Source: a virus. From it: DNA of 22,043 bases. The notes below the pieces were generated by a model. It searched no databases. It was not told the origin of the DNA and was given only the letters and a program-made list of their open reading frames with translations. This document shows positions 6,372-14,567 of the stretch, piece after piece. Numbering within the stretch: position 1 is the first letter of the stretch; each line of letters begins with the position of its first letter. The stretch is from the IMG/VR virus record IMGVR_UViG_3300037189_014790, positions 1-22,043 of that record; one strand, 5' to 3'. Both the position numbers and the translations under genes were made by a program.

Positions 6372-8711
6372 ATGGTTTTCCAAGTTTCACCCGGAATTAA
6401 TGTAAGTGAGTATGACCAACCAACAAGCATTCAGGTTGCATCTACAAGCGTAGGGGGCATTGGTGGTGTTTTTAGATGGGGTCCAGTAAGCAAATTAAAG
6501 CTTATTACAACAGAAAATGAATTGGTATCTTTCTACGGAAAACCAACAAATTTTAATGCTGAAACATGGTTTACAGCAGCAAACTTCCTATCTTATGGTT
6601 CTTCTTTGCAGGTTTCAAGAGGTGCCAATACCACAGGTAGTTCAAACACTGTAGAAGCAAACACTTTTTCAAACACAACAAGCTTTACTGTAGTAAACTC
6701 TGCTGCTGCTGGTGTTGGTCAAACAGCAATTTCTGTTGGTGATCTTGTTTATGGTCCCGGAGTTCCTGTAGGCACAGTTGTCACAGTAGCAAACATTGCA
6801 AACGCTACTACCACAAACACAATCTTTACACTTAGTAAAACGGTAACTACCACTAATGGTAGCTTCTTAATTTTCTCATCACCAAATACAGTGTTTACTG
6901 CTATTGCCAATAACGGAACATTTACTGGTAAACTTAGCACTTACATTGTAAAAAACGATGAAACATATGATTCTACACAGCAAAACTTTGCTGCAGTAGT
7001 TCCTTATGTTGCAAAATATCCCGGTGCTATTGGAAACACATTGAGAATTTCAGTTTGTGATACAGCCAATCAGTACTCAGCAAACATTGATCTTAAAAAC
7101 TTTTATACGAATACATCAGCCAATGCTACAAATACAGCATTAAGTGTTGGTGTTGGTTCAAATACCCTAACAATCACAGTTGCAAACACATCAGGCGCAA
7201 ATGATCTTCAGACAACAGGTTTAGCTAATAATATTGCTGCACTATTGGCTGTTGGTGATTATCTCTATGTTGGTAACAGCACAATTGGTTTTCAGTATCT
7301 ACAAGTCAATTCAACACCAACAGTAGTTACAGGAAACAATGCTGGCACAAATACTGGTATTGCTACTATCACAGTAAATCTTACAAATCAATATGTTCTT
7401 TCTGCAAACATCTCAATGACAAACTTTGCAAGATATTGGCAGTATTATAATGTTGTAAGCAAATCACCATCACAGACACAGTATCAAATCAATAACGGTA
7501 ACACATCTGCAAACGATGAACTTCATGTTGTTGTAGTTGATCGTCTAGGTCTTTTCTCAGGTGTTCCTGAAACAGTTCTTGAAGTCTATGATAGTGTTTC
7601 ACGTGCAACAGACGCAAAAACAGATACTGGTGCAGATAATTATTATAAAAACGTAATTAACAGAAATTCAAGATTTGTTTGGTGGGGTAATGATAGATCA
7701 ACAGCAGTTTCAAATACTGCATTGTATTTAACTTCTGGTTCTTCTTCAACACCACTAACACTGAATTTCAATTATGGTGCTGATGGTGCTGGAGAAAGCA
7801 CAGTTGGCTTTGGTCCAATTGCTTCTTCATATGACCAATTTGCAGATGCTAACTTTGTGGATGTAAATCTACTTCTTGGTGGTAAATCTGTTGGTGGTAC
7901 TTATGGAGAACAGTCTGGTAACTATATCATTGACAATGTTGCTTCAGTAAGAAGAGATTGTATGGTATTCCTTTCAACACCAGCAAACACTGTTGTTGCA
8001 AATTCAGGTGCAACTATTGGTAATGAATATGCTGCAGTGACTACTTGGGGAAATGCTATAAGACGTTCTACCTATGCTTTCTTAACCACAGGTTATAAGT
8101 ATCAGTATGACAAGTACAATGACATGTATCGTTGGATTCCAGACAATGGTGACATTGCAGGTACTTGTGTAAGAACTGACTATGAACGTGACCCTTGGTG
8201 GTCACCTGCTGGTTATAATAGAGGACAAATCAAAAATCTTGTTAAATTGGCTTATAACCCAAAGAAACAGGAAAGAGATATTCTTTATCAGGCATTCATT
8301 AATCCTGTAACCACAACTCCCGGTCTAGGAACAGTTCTTTTTGGTGACAAAACCCATTCAATTCTACCATCTTCTTTTGATAGAATTAACGTTAGAAGGT
8401 TGTTCATTGTTCTTGAAAAAGCTATTGCAAGCTATGCAAAAACTCTTCTCTTTGAATTCAATGATGATTTCACAAGAGCACAGTTTGTTTCACTTGTAAC
8501 TCCATTCTTGAGAGATATTCAGGGTAGACGTGGTATTTTTGACTTCAGAGTTGTTTGTGATGAAACAAATAACACTCCTGTTGTTATTGATAGAAACGAG
8601 TTTATTGGTGATATCTATGTTAAACCTGCACGTTCAATTAATTATATTCAGCTTAACTTTGTGGCTGTTAGAACAGGTGTTGCCTTTGAAGAAATTGTTG
8701 GTCAGTTTTAA
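6372..8711 (+). CDS. 18: contractile tail sheath protein gp18
   Basis: The product is 779 aa; T4 gp18 is about 659 aa. The N-terminus (SPGINVSEYDQ, then GGIGGVFRWGPV) and the C-terminal region (DRINVRRLFIVLEKAI, and a final domain ending near FVAVRTGVAFEEIVGQF) are those of gp18. The sheath polymerises around the gp19 tube and contracts on infection. The extra length is in Thr/Asn/Ser-rich surface modules: residues about 95-175 with ISVGDLVYGPGVPVGTVVTV, and about 260-345 with LAVGDYLYVGNSTIG. These resemble each other and the insert in gp15. The core folds at both ends that make the sheath lattice look complete. A late box and a strong ribosome-binding site precede it. Confidence 0.96.
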   Translation: MVFQVSPGINVSEYDQPTSIQVASTSVGGIGGVFRWGPVSKLKLITTENELVSFYGKPTNFNAETWFTAANFLSYGSSLQVSRGANTTGSSNTVEANTFSNTTSFTVVNSAAAGVGQTAISVGDLVYGPGVPVGTVVTVANIANATTTNTIFTLSKTVTTTNGSFLIFSSPNTVFTAIANNGTFTGKLSTYIVKNDETYDSTQQNFAAVVPYVAKYPGAIGNTLRISVCDTANQYSANIDLKNFYTNTSANATNTALSVGVGSNTLTITVANTSGANDLQTTGLANNIAALLAVGDYLYVGNSTIGFQYLQVNSTPTVVTGNNAGTNTGIATITVNLTNQYVLSANISMTNFARYWQYYNVVSKSPSQTQYQINNGNTSANDELHVVVVDRLGLFSGVPETVLEVYDSVSRATDAKTDTGADNYYKNVINRNSRFVWWGNDRSTAVSNTALYLTSGSSSTPLTLNFNYGADGAGESTVGFGPIASSYDQFADANFVDVNLLLGGKSVGGTYGEQSGNYIIDNVASVRRDCMVFLSTPANTVVANSGATIGNEYAAVTTWGNAIRRSTYAFLTTGYKYQYDKYNDMYRWIPDNGDIAGTCVRTDYERDPWWSPAGYNRGQIKNLVKLAYNPKKQERDILYQAFINPVTTTPGLGTVLFGDKTHSILPSSFDRINVRRLFIVLEKAIASYAKTLLFEFNDDFTRAQFVSLVTPFLRDIQGRRGIFDFRVVCDETNNTPVVIDRNEFIGDIYVKPARSINYIQLNFVAVRTGVAFEEIVGQF

Positions 8712-8713
8712 TG

Positions 8714-8721
8714 TATAAATA
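8714..8721 (+). promoter_or_regulatory. T4-type late promoter box upstream of gp19
   Basis: An exact TATAAATA octamer begins three bases after the gp18 stop, in the 43-base gap before gp19. The gp19 ATG is 33 bases downstream, with an AAGGAT ribosome-binding site between. It gives the tube gene its own transcript in addition to read-through from gp18. Confidence 0.65.
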
Positions 8722-8754
8722 CAAAAAGATAATAAATAAAAAGGATTAAAGTAA

Positions 8755-9309
8755 ATGGCTTTTTCAGTCAATGAAATTCGTTCAGGTCTAACTCTAGGTG
8801 GCGCTAGACCTACACTATTTAATATTCAATTTGTGAACCCTGCAAATTCTTCAGCAGATATCAAAGTTCCAATTTTATGTCAAGCTGCTTCTTTACCTTC
8901 TTCAAATTTTGGACAAATCACAATTCCATATTTTGGTAGAATGGTAAAACTTGCTGGTGATAGATCATTTGAAGCTTGGACAGTTTCAATCATGAATGAT
9001 GAAGACTTTCTCATAAGAAATGCTCTTGAACAGTGGTGTAACTCAATCAATTCACTTCAGGGTAACTTGAGAGGATATGGTACATCAGCATCTTCAGCTT
9101 ATAAATCAAATGCTATTGTAACACAGTATGGTAAAACAGGTACTGTTCTTAGACAGTATACGCTAAATGGAATTTTCCCTAGGTCAGTTTCTAACATTGA
9201 ACTTAATTGGGGTGACGTTGATAGAATTGAACAGTTCTCTGTAACATTTGAATATGATTGGTGGGAAGTTTCTGGTGGTAATACAGGTAATGCAGGTGGT
9301 GTGGGTTAA
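8755..9309 (+). CDS. 19: tail tube protein gp19
   Basis: The product is 184 aa; T4 gp19 is about 163 aa. Family signatures are the N-terminal MAFSVNEIRSGLTLGGARP, the CQAASLPSS motif, the strand pair IPYFGRMVKLAGDR and FEAWTVSIMNDEDF, and the end NWGDVDRIEQFSVTFEYDWW, all of which match the gp19 family. The protein forms the inner tube through which DNA passes. A short Gly/Asn tail follows the last strand. It is preceded by an exact late promoter octamer. In T4 the portal gene follows directly; here an endonuclease gene lies between. Confidence 0.96.
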   Translation: MAFSVNEIRSGLTLGGARPTLFNIQFVNPANSSADIKVPILCQAASLPSSNFGQITIPYFGRMVKLAGDRSFEAWTVSIMNDEDFLIRNALEQWCNSINSLQGNLRGYGTSASSAYKSNAIVTQYGKTGTVLRQYTLNGIFPRSVSNIELNWGDVDRIEQFSVTFEYDWWEVSGGNTGNAGGVG

Positions 9310-9356
9310 GACTATATACAATGAACTTTAACATGATGAAAAGGGATAATTGATAA

Positions 9357-9965
9357 ATGTCTATGCCGTATACCTATTTAATTGGATGGTCTAAATTAAA
9401 TATTTTTTATTATGGTGTACGATATGCAAAAAATTGTTCACCAAACGATTTGTGGAATCCTTATAAAACATCTTCTAAGCATGTAAAAACATTTATTGAA
9501 AAAAATGGAGAACCTGATATCATTAAAATTAGAAAAACATTTAATGATAAAAATAAAGCTAGGATGTGGGAAGAAAAAGTATTAAAAAAATTAAATGTCA
9601 CCAATAATGATAAATGGTTAAACAAAATTGTTGGCAATTCTACTTTTGTAAATTTAGGGCATTCAGAAGAAACTAGAAAAATATTATCAGAAAGAAAAAT
9701 TGGAAAAAGAAGATCACTTTCTTCTTGTAAAAAACAATCAGAAACAATGAAAATATCTCAACTTGGAAGCAAAAACAATTCTTGTAAAAAAATTAGAGTA
9801 ATAGATAAATTTGGAGATAATGTTTTTGGCTCCATAAGTGAATACTGTGATTTTAGAAAAGATATACCAAAAAAAATGTATATATATGATAGATTTAATG
9901 CTTTCAAAAAAAATATTAAACAAAGAACAAACAAAGACATAATTTTAATGGAAAAGGTGATTTAA
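9357..9965 (+). CDS. GIY-YIG-like homing endonuclease between gp19 and gp20
   Basis: The product is 202 aa. The N-terminus carries a divergent GIY-YIG core: YLIGW at 7-11 and YYGVRYA at 18-24, then a conserved LW..YKTSSKHVKTFI stretch and WEEKVL at 71-76, which supplies the likely catalytic Glu. Residues 101-120 (GHSEETRKILSERKIGKRRS) are a NUMOD3 DNA-binding motif, and the Lys-rich C-terminus may be a helical DNA-binding domain of the NUMOD1 kind. It is Lys/Asn-rich and more AT-rich than its neighbours, as expected of a mobile gene. It ends one base before the gp20 ATG and its last codons contain the gp20 Shine-Dalgarno. There is no intron here, so it is free-standing. An alternative start is Met3 (9363). 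Confidence 0.8.
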   Translation: MSMPYTYLIGWSKLNIFYYGVRYAKNCSPNDLWNPYKTSSKHVKTFIEKNGEPDIIKIRKTFNDKNKARMWEEKVLKKLNVTNNDKWLNKIVGNSTFVNLGHSEETRKILSERKIGKRRSLSSCKKQSETMKISQLGSKNNSCKKIRVIDKFGDNVFGSISEYCDFRKDIPKKMYIYDRFNAFKKNIKQRTNKDIILMEKVI

Positions 9966-9966
9966 T

Positions 9967-11544
9967 ATGCGACTTTTTGGATTTGAATTAGCCAGAGAAA
10001 AGAAACCGGAATTACCTACCTTTGTTGCTCCACAGACAGATGATGGTGCAGTTACTCTAGCAGCAGGTGCCTCTTATGGTCAATATGTTGACCTTGATGG
10101 CTCTGTCAGATCAGAAGCAGAATTAATCAACAAATATCGTCAAATGGCAGAACATCCAGAAGTGGAAACTGCCATTGACGATATTATTAATGAAATGATT
10201 GTTCTTGAAGATAGTAATGAAATCATTAAAGTTATTCTTGATGGTTTAAAAGAACTTCCTCCAAAAATTAAAGAAGCAGTAACCTCAGAATTTGAAGAAG
10301 CTAAAAGACTTCTACAATTTAATTCAAATGCTTATGAAATTGTAAAAAGATGGTATATTGACGGTAGATTATACTTCAATGTAATGATTGATCCAAAAAC
10401 ACCTGAAGCAGGTATTCAGGAATTAAGATATATTGATCCAAGAAAAATCAGAAAAATTAGAGAAATCAAAAAGAAAAGACATCAAGAAACAAACATAGCT
10501 GTTATGGATGATCCTTCTCTTGAATATTATATCTATAATGATAAAGGGTTTTTTGTTCCAACATACGGTTCTGTTGCTGCAGGAACATCTTCAGGTATTT
10601 CTTCTGGTGTAAGAATTGCCAAAGATACTGTTATTCAGGTAACTTCAGGTCAATCATCAGTTAAAGGAGATATGATTCTATCTTATCTTCATAAAGCAAT
10701 CAAGCCTTTAAACATGTTGAGAACGATGGAAGATTCACTTGTAATCTATCGTATTTCAAGAGCACCAGAAAGACGTATTTTCTATATTGACGTTGGTAAT
10801 CTTCCAAAACTTAAAGCTGAACAATATCTCCGTGATGTTATGGCTAAATTTAAAAACAAAGTTGTTTATGATTCATCAACAGGTGAAATCAGAGACGATA
10901 GAAAATTCATGACCATGTTGGAAGATTTCTGGCTACCACGTAGAGAAAACGGTAGAGGTACAGAAATCACAACTCTTCCCGGTGGTCAAAATCTAGGTCA
11001 GATTGAAGATATCGTATATTTTCAAAAGAAACTTTTCAATTCTTTGAATGTTCCTGTAACAAGATTGGAACCAGAACAAGGTTTTGGTATTGGTAGAGCC
11101 ACTGAAGTTTCAAGAGATGAAGTAAAATTTTCAAAGTTTGTAAGACGTTTGAGAATGAAGTTCTCAACACTGTTCACAAAAATCATTGGTAAAAATCTTG
11201 TTCTTAAAGGTGTCATGACTATTGAACAATGGGAACAGATTGCACAGTACATTAAGTTTCAGTTTGCCAAAGACAATTATTATGATGAATTGAAGAATGC
11301 AGAAGTTCTAAACAACAGAATGCAACTTCTTGGAACAGTGCAACCATTTGTTGGAGTTTATTTTTCATCATTATGGGTTAAGAAAAATATTCTTAGACAA
11401 GATGATAGTGAAATTGAAGAGATGGAAGAAGAAATGATTGAAGATACTCAGAATCCACTTATACAAAGAGCAAACATGATGAATGGTATGGAACCTGCTG
11501 GTGGACCGTTGGCTTCCCAACCAACTCAAATGGGCAAAAAATAA
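9967..11544 (+). CDS. 20: portal vertex protein gp20
   Basis: The product is 525 aa, almost the length of T4 gp20 (about 524). Typical features are the N-terminal MRLFGFELAREKK, the VETAIDDIINEMIVLE helix, the LRYIDPRKIRKIREIKKKR stretch, RTMEDSLVIYRISRAPERR, the conserved DFWLPRRENGRGTEITTLPG, and RLEPEQGFGIGRATEVSRDE. The C-terminus is acidic, then Gly/Pro/Gln-rich. The dodecameric portal nucleates head assembly, binds gp17 during packaging and then the neck. Its ribosome-binding site (AAGGTGA) lies inside the end of the upstream endonuclease gene, so expression depends on transcripts crossing that gene, for example from the gp19 promoter. Confidence 0.97.
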   Translation: MRLFGFELAREKKPELPTFVAPQTDDGAVTLAAGASYGQYVDLDGSVRSEAELINKYRQMAEHPEVETAIDDIINEMIVLEDSNEIIKVILDGLKELPPKIKEAVTSEFEEAKRLLQFNSNAYEIVKRWYIDGRLYFNVMIDPKTPEAGIQELRYIDPRKIRKIREIKKKRHQETNIAVMDDPSLEYYIYNDKGFFVPTYGSVAAGTSSGISSGVRIAKDTVIQVTSGQSSVKGDMILSYLHKAIKPLNMLRTMEDSLVIYRISRAPERRIFYIDVGNLPKLKAEQYLRDVMAKFKNKVVYDSSTGEIRDDRKFMTMLEDFWLPRRENGRGTEITTLPGGQNLGQIEDIVYFQKKLFNSLNVPVTRLEPEQGFGIGRATEVSRDEVKFSKFVRRLRMKFSTLFTKIIGKNLVLKGVMTIEQWEQIAQYIKFQFAKDNYYDELKNAEVLNNRMQLLGTVQPFVGVYFSSLWVKKNILRQDDSEIEEMEEEMIEDTQNPLIQRANMMNGMEPAGGPLASQPTQMGKK

Positions 11545-11548
11545 AACA

Positions 11549-11556
11549 AATAAATA
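11549..11556 (+). promoter_or_regulatory. T4-type late promoter box upstream of the 475-aa core gene
   Basis: AATAAATA (one mismatch to TATAAATA) lies in the 48-base gap after gp20 and 37 bases before the next start, followed by a CAGGAG ribosome-binding site at about 11577-11582. Confidence 0.45.
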
Positions 11557-11592
11557 AGAGATGAACCAAACAAAATCAGGAGAACTACTATA

Positions 11593-13020
11593 ATGGTTAG
11601 ATATATTGACGAAAGAAATGTTGTAGACGCTGCAGACCATGTTGGTGCAGACACAATGCCTATTGATATTGAAACAGAATCTCCTGCTGCACCTAGGGTA
11701 AAAAGAAGCAAATTTTCAAGAAATCTTGGAAAACTTGGTTCAAGTTTATATGGTTTAACTGTTGGTCCTGCTGCTTCTCTTGGTAACTCAGCGTTTAAAG
11801 GTGCAAGAAAAGATTTTAGACGAATGGGTAAATCCTTTACCAGAGGTGGTAAAGTTGCTGCACAAGGCTCAAAACTAAGATCAAGAGCATGGGATATGAA
11901 AGCTAAAGCTGATGACCGTTACAATGCAGCTATTGGTAAATCTAATGCTACTTGGGGCAAAGGAATTCGTAAATCTCTATATGGTAGAGGTAAACAAATA
12001 TTATCTCCTATCATATCTGAACATGAACTTCTTGAATATGGTATCACAAATTACGATCTTGACAACTATGATTATTTCCTTGTTGAAAAGAAAACAAAGA
12101 AATCAAGATTGGGTAAAAAATTAGGTAAAGCATTTGGTGGTGCTGTTGGTGGTGCTGGTGATGCTGTTTTAAATACTTTTAATTCTGCTGGCGATGCTGT
12201 AGACAATACTGTTGCAGGTGGCGCAAAAATTGTCAGAAGGGCTAAAAAAGCAGGTTCTAGAGCATTGAAAAGTACTGGTAGAGAACTAAAAAGAACAGGT
12301 AAAGCTATTGGTAAAGCTGCTGGTGAACATAGAAAAAACCTTGGAAAAAGCTTTAGACAAGCTGGAAAAAATATTTCTAAATTTGGCAAAAGAACAGCAA
12401 AAACCTACAAGAATGTTGAAAAAGCTTTAGACAAAGCTTCAGATAAAGTTCATGATTTTGTTGATGATGCTATGGATGATGCCAGAAAAGAAATTAATGC
12501 TATCACTAAAACAGCAACATCAATGAGCAAATCTGCTGCAAGAACAAGACAACTTTCTGGTCTTTCAAAAGAAGACAAAGCCAAAGCTTCTGAAGGTAGA
12601 AAAGCACTTGCTGCAAGCAGAAAAGCAAGAAAAGATAATTCAAGAAGCGTTAAAAATGCAGAAAAAGAAAGACAGAGTGAACTTTCTGAATCACTTCTAG
12701 CAGAACTTGGTTCACTTTATAATTCAATCAACATGATTCCTCTTGTTGAATCAATCATGAATGGTGAACCAGCATCTACACAGGATATCTTTGGAGATAT
12801 CATGAATGACAAACTTGCTGCAGCTATTGAAATCTACAGAAACGCTTCTGCAAGTGATCTTTTCAATGGACCATCAGAATTTGATGATGAAGACTATGAA
12901 GATGGTTTTGAAGATGCAGAAATAATTGCTGAATGGGTTGATGGTCCTGAAGATGAAGACGATGAAGAAGAAGAGTTTGAATTTGATGAAGATGATTTTG
13001 AAGAGGAAGATGAAGAGTAA
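11593..13020 (+). CDS. prohead core protein: gp67-like acidic C-terminus on a long basic N-terminal region
   Basis: The product is 475 aa. Residues 384-416 (LVESIMNGEPASTQ..., IFGDIMNDKL...) align without gaps to the start of T4 gp67 (LIEAIKSNDL..., LFAEAM...). Like gp67, this segment leads into a strongly acidic tail (430-475, almost all Asp/Glu). T4 gp67 is only 80 aa, so the remaining roughly 370 residues are an extension. That extension is very rich in Lys, Arg, Ala and Gly with a histone H1-like texture, and it includes a Gly-rich patch at 180-213. Leu-X-Glu sites that the gp21 protease could cut occur at 146-148, 163-165, 369-371 and 384-386. It lies directly after gp20, where T4 has gene 67. 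Inferred role: scaffold core protein whose basic part may remain with the DNA. Confidence 0.75.
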   Translation: MVRYIDERNVVDAADHVGADTMPIDIETESPAAPRVKRSKFSRNLGKLGSSLYGLTVGPAASLGNSAFKGARKDFRRMGKSFTRGGKVAAQGSKLRSRAWDMKAKADDRYNAAIGKSNATWGKGIRKSLYGRGKQILSPIISEHELLEYGITNYDLDNYDYFLVEKKTKKSRLGKKLGKAFGGAVGGAGDAVLNTFNSAGDAVDNTVAGGAKIVRRAKKAGSRALKSTGRELKRTGKAIGKAAGEHRKNLGKSFRQAGKNISKFGKRTAKTYKNVEKALDKASDKVHDFVDDAMDDARKEINAITKTATSMSKSAARTRQLSGLSKEDKAKASEGRKALAASRKARKDNSRSVKNAEKERQSELSESLLAELGSLYNSINMIPLVESIMNGEPASTQDIFGDIMNDKLAAAIEIYRNASASDLFNGPSEFDDEDYEDGFEDAEIIAEWVDGPEDEDDEEEEFEFDEDDFEEEDEE

Positions 13021-13041
13021 TTGTAAAAACGGATAATTAAA

Positions 13042-14562
13042 ATGTCAAAAAAAGATATTGTAAACATGATTGTGGAAACCTATTCCGCCCATTCAAAGGC
13101 GGATCAGGATTTTCTTGATCTTCATGCTCCTATCATCACTACACATTATTCTCCAGATTATCCAGAAATGGATGATATTCTTACAGCAAGACATTTCAAC
13201 ACTTATGTTAGAAGAGAACATGGTAGGAACCATCCTGTAGCTGGTGAAGCTTTCTCAAAAGCCAATCAGACAAGACAAGCTATGTATAATCAGGATCATG
13301 GTTACATGCCAGATGAAGATTCTAATTATTCATTTCCTCACCCACATTCTTTGGGAGAAGGTGCTAGATGGAACGCTTTCAAAAAAAGAGCATCTTCTGA
13401 TTTTGGTAAGCTTAGAAGTGATTATAAAGCTGCTTCTGCCAGAGACAAAGAAGCACATTCAGCAAAGCTTTTAAAACATGGTAAAATTTCTGCTGATAAA
13501 CATTGGGAAAATACCAGACATGGCACATACCATGCAGCAGATGGTAATCATTATGATTATAAAAGAACTGTAGTTGATGGTCAACATCAGCTACAAATAA
13601 GAAAACAAGGATCAAAAAGCAATTCTCATGAAACTGTTCACATCAATAAAGATTGGTCTTCAGAACAAGGAATGAGACACCATAAAGGTCCATCACATAT
13701 TGAACATCTTTATTCAAGTCCAGAAAATAAACCAAAAGTTGATATGAATGAAATGATTATGCTTAGACCACATCCATATCCTGAATTGATAGATAATTTT
13801 CCTCATATAAATCCTTTCAGCAATAAAAGAAAAAAACCATCTCTGAAAACACCATTTTTACCAGATGATGTTCGCAATGCAGTAAAAGCTGTTGCACATC
13901 ATTTAAAAACTGATGCAAGAATTGTTGCTGAAACTATGGTTGATAGACCTAATACAGGTAATGATTTTCCTATGCAAGGTTCTTCAAAACAGAAACCAAA
14001 AGATAATTCTGGTAAAGTTTGGAAACCAAAAGTAACAGATACTACAACAAAACCACCTACTTCTACTCTAAAACCAATGACAGAAGAAAGATTTGTTATC
14101 AAGTATGTCCTAAAAGGCACACTTGAAGAAGGCGAAACAAAACCTTGGAGTGATCCAGACAAAGCTGTTGCATATGCTCACAAGATGTTTGCTTCACAAC
14201 TTTATGAAGAAGTAGAAGTTATTGAAGAATCTGTTTGGAGACATGTTCATGCTGTAACTGGAGCGGCAAAAGGTTTTACTACTGGTCTTGGTAAAGGTAT
14301 TATTGGTGGTGGTCTTGCTGGTGCTGCTATTGGACTTACGACTGCTAACCCAGTTGGTGGTGCTATTGGTGGTGCTGCACTTGGTGGAATAATTGGTTCT
14401 TCACAAGACGCAACAAAAGGTTTCATGAAAGGATATGATAAAGGTCGTGAAATGGATTTTCATAATGCAAAGAAAAAGTATGAAAACAGTAGAGATACAT
14501 ATGGAAAAGATCATCCAGTAACACTGAAACATTTAGACCATATGCGTAAATTATCAGGTTAA
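13042..14562 (+). CDS. large unknown protein with C-terminal glycine zipper (probable head-interior protein)
   Basis: The product is 506 aa. I do not recognise a family for the whole protein. The N-terminal half is rich in His, Lys, Asp and Ser, with few hydrophobic blocks. Residues about 315-348 form a Lys/Thr/Pro linker. Residues 350-396 look like a compact beta-alpha-beta domain (FVIKYVLKG, a helix with AVAYAHKMF, then EEVEVIEE). Residues about 405-455 are a Gly/Ala-rich hydrophobic hairpin (GIIGGGLAGAAIGL and GGAIGGAALGGIIG) of the glycine-zipper type. The tail is Lys/His-rich. It lies between the gp67-like gene and gp21, in the place of T4 gene 68, but does not resemble gp68. The same 'small domain plus zipper' order occurs in the 259-aa protein at 920-1699. 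A packaged and ejected membrane-active protein is possible but unproven. Confidence 0.75.
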   Translation: MSKKDIVNMIVETYSAHSKADQDFLDLHAPIITTHYSPDYPEMDDILTARHFNTYVRREHGRNHPVAGEAFSKANQTRQAMYNQDHGYMPDEDSNYSFPHPHSLGEGARWNAFKKRASSDFGKLRSDYKAASARDKEAHSAKLLKHGKISADKHWENTRHGTYHAADGNHYDYKRTVVDGQHQLQIRKQGSKSNSHETVHINKDWSSEQGMRHHKGPSHIEHLYSSPENKPKVDMNEMIMLRPHPYPELIDNFPHINPFSNKRKKPSLKTPFLPDDVRNAVKAVAHHLKTDARIVAETMVDRPNTGNDFPMQGSSKQKPKDNSGKVWKPKVTDTTTKPPTSTLKPMTEERFVIKYVLKGTLEEGETKPWSDPDKAVAYAHKMFASQLYEEVEVIEESVWRHVHAVTGAAKGFTTGLGKGIIGGGLAGAAIGLTTANPVGGAIGGAALGGIIGSSQDATKGFMKGYDKGREMDFHNAKKKYENSRDTYGKDHPVTLKHLDHMRKLSG

Positions 14563-14567
14563 AAATA

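Noticed and set aside
9321-9353. Ten-codon ORF (MNFNMMKRDN) ending three bases before the first endonuclease gene
   Set aside because: It has no clear ribosome-binding site and such short frames are common by chance; a leader-peptide role cannot be supported from the sequence.
12072-12389. 105-residue minus-strand ORF inside the core gene
   Set aside because: It is an antisense shadow of the Lys/Ala/Gly-rich coding repeats, with no ribosome-binding site or promoter.
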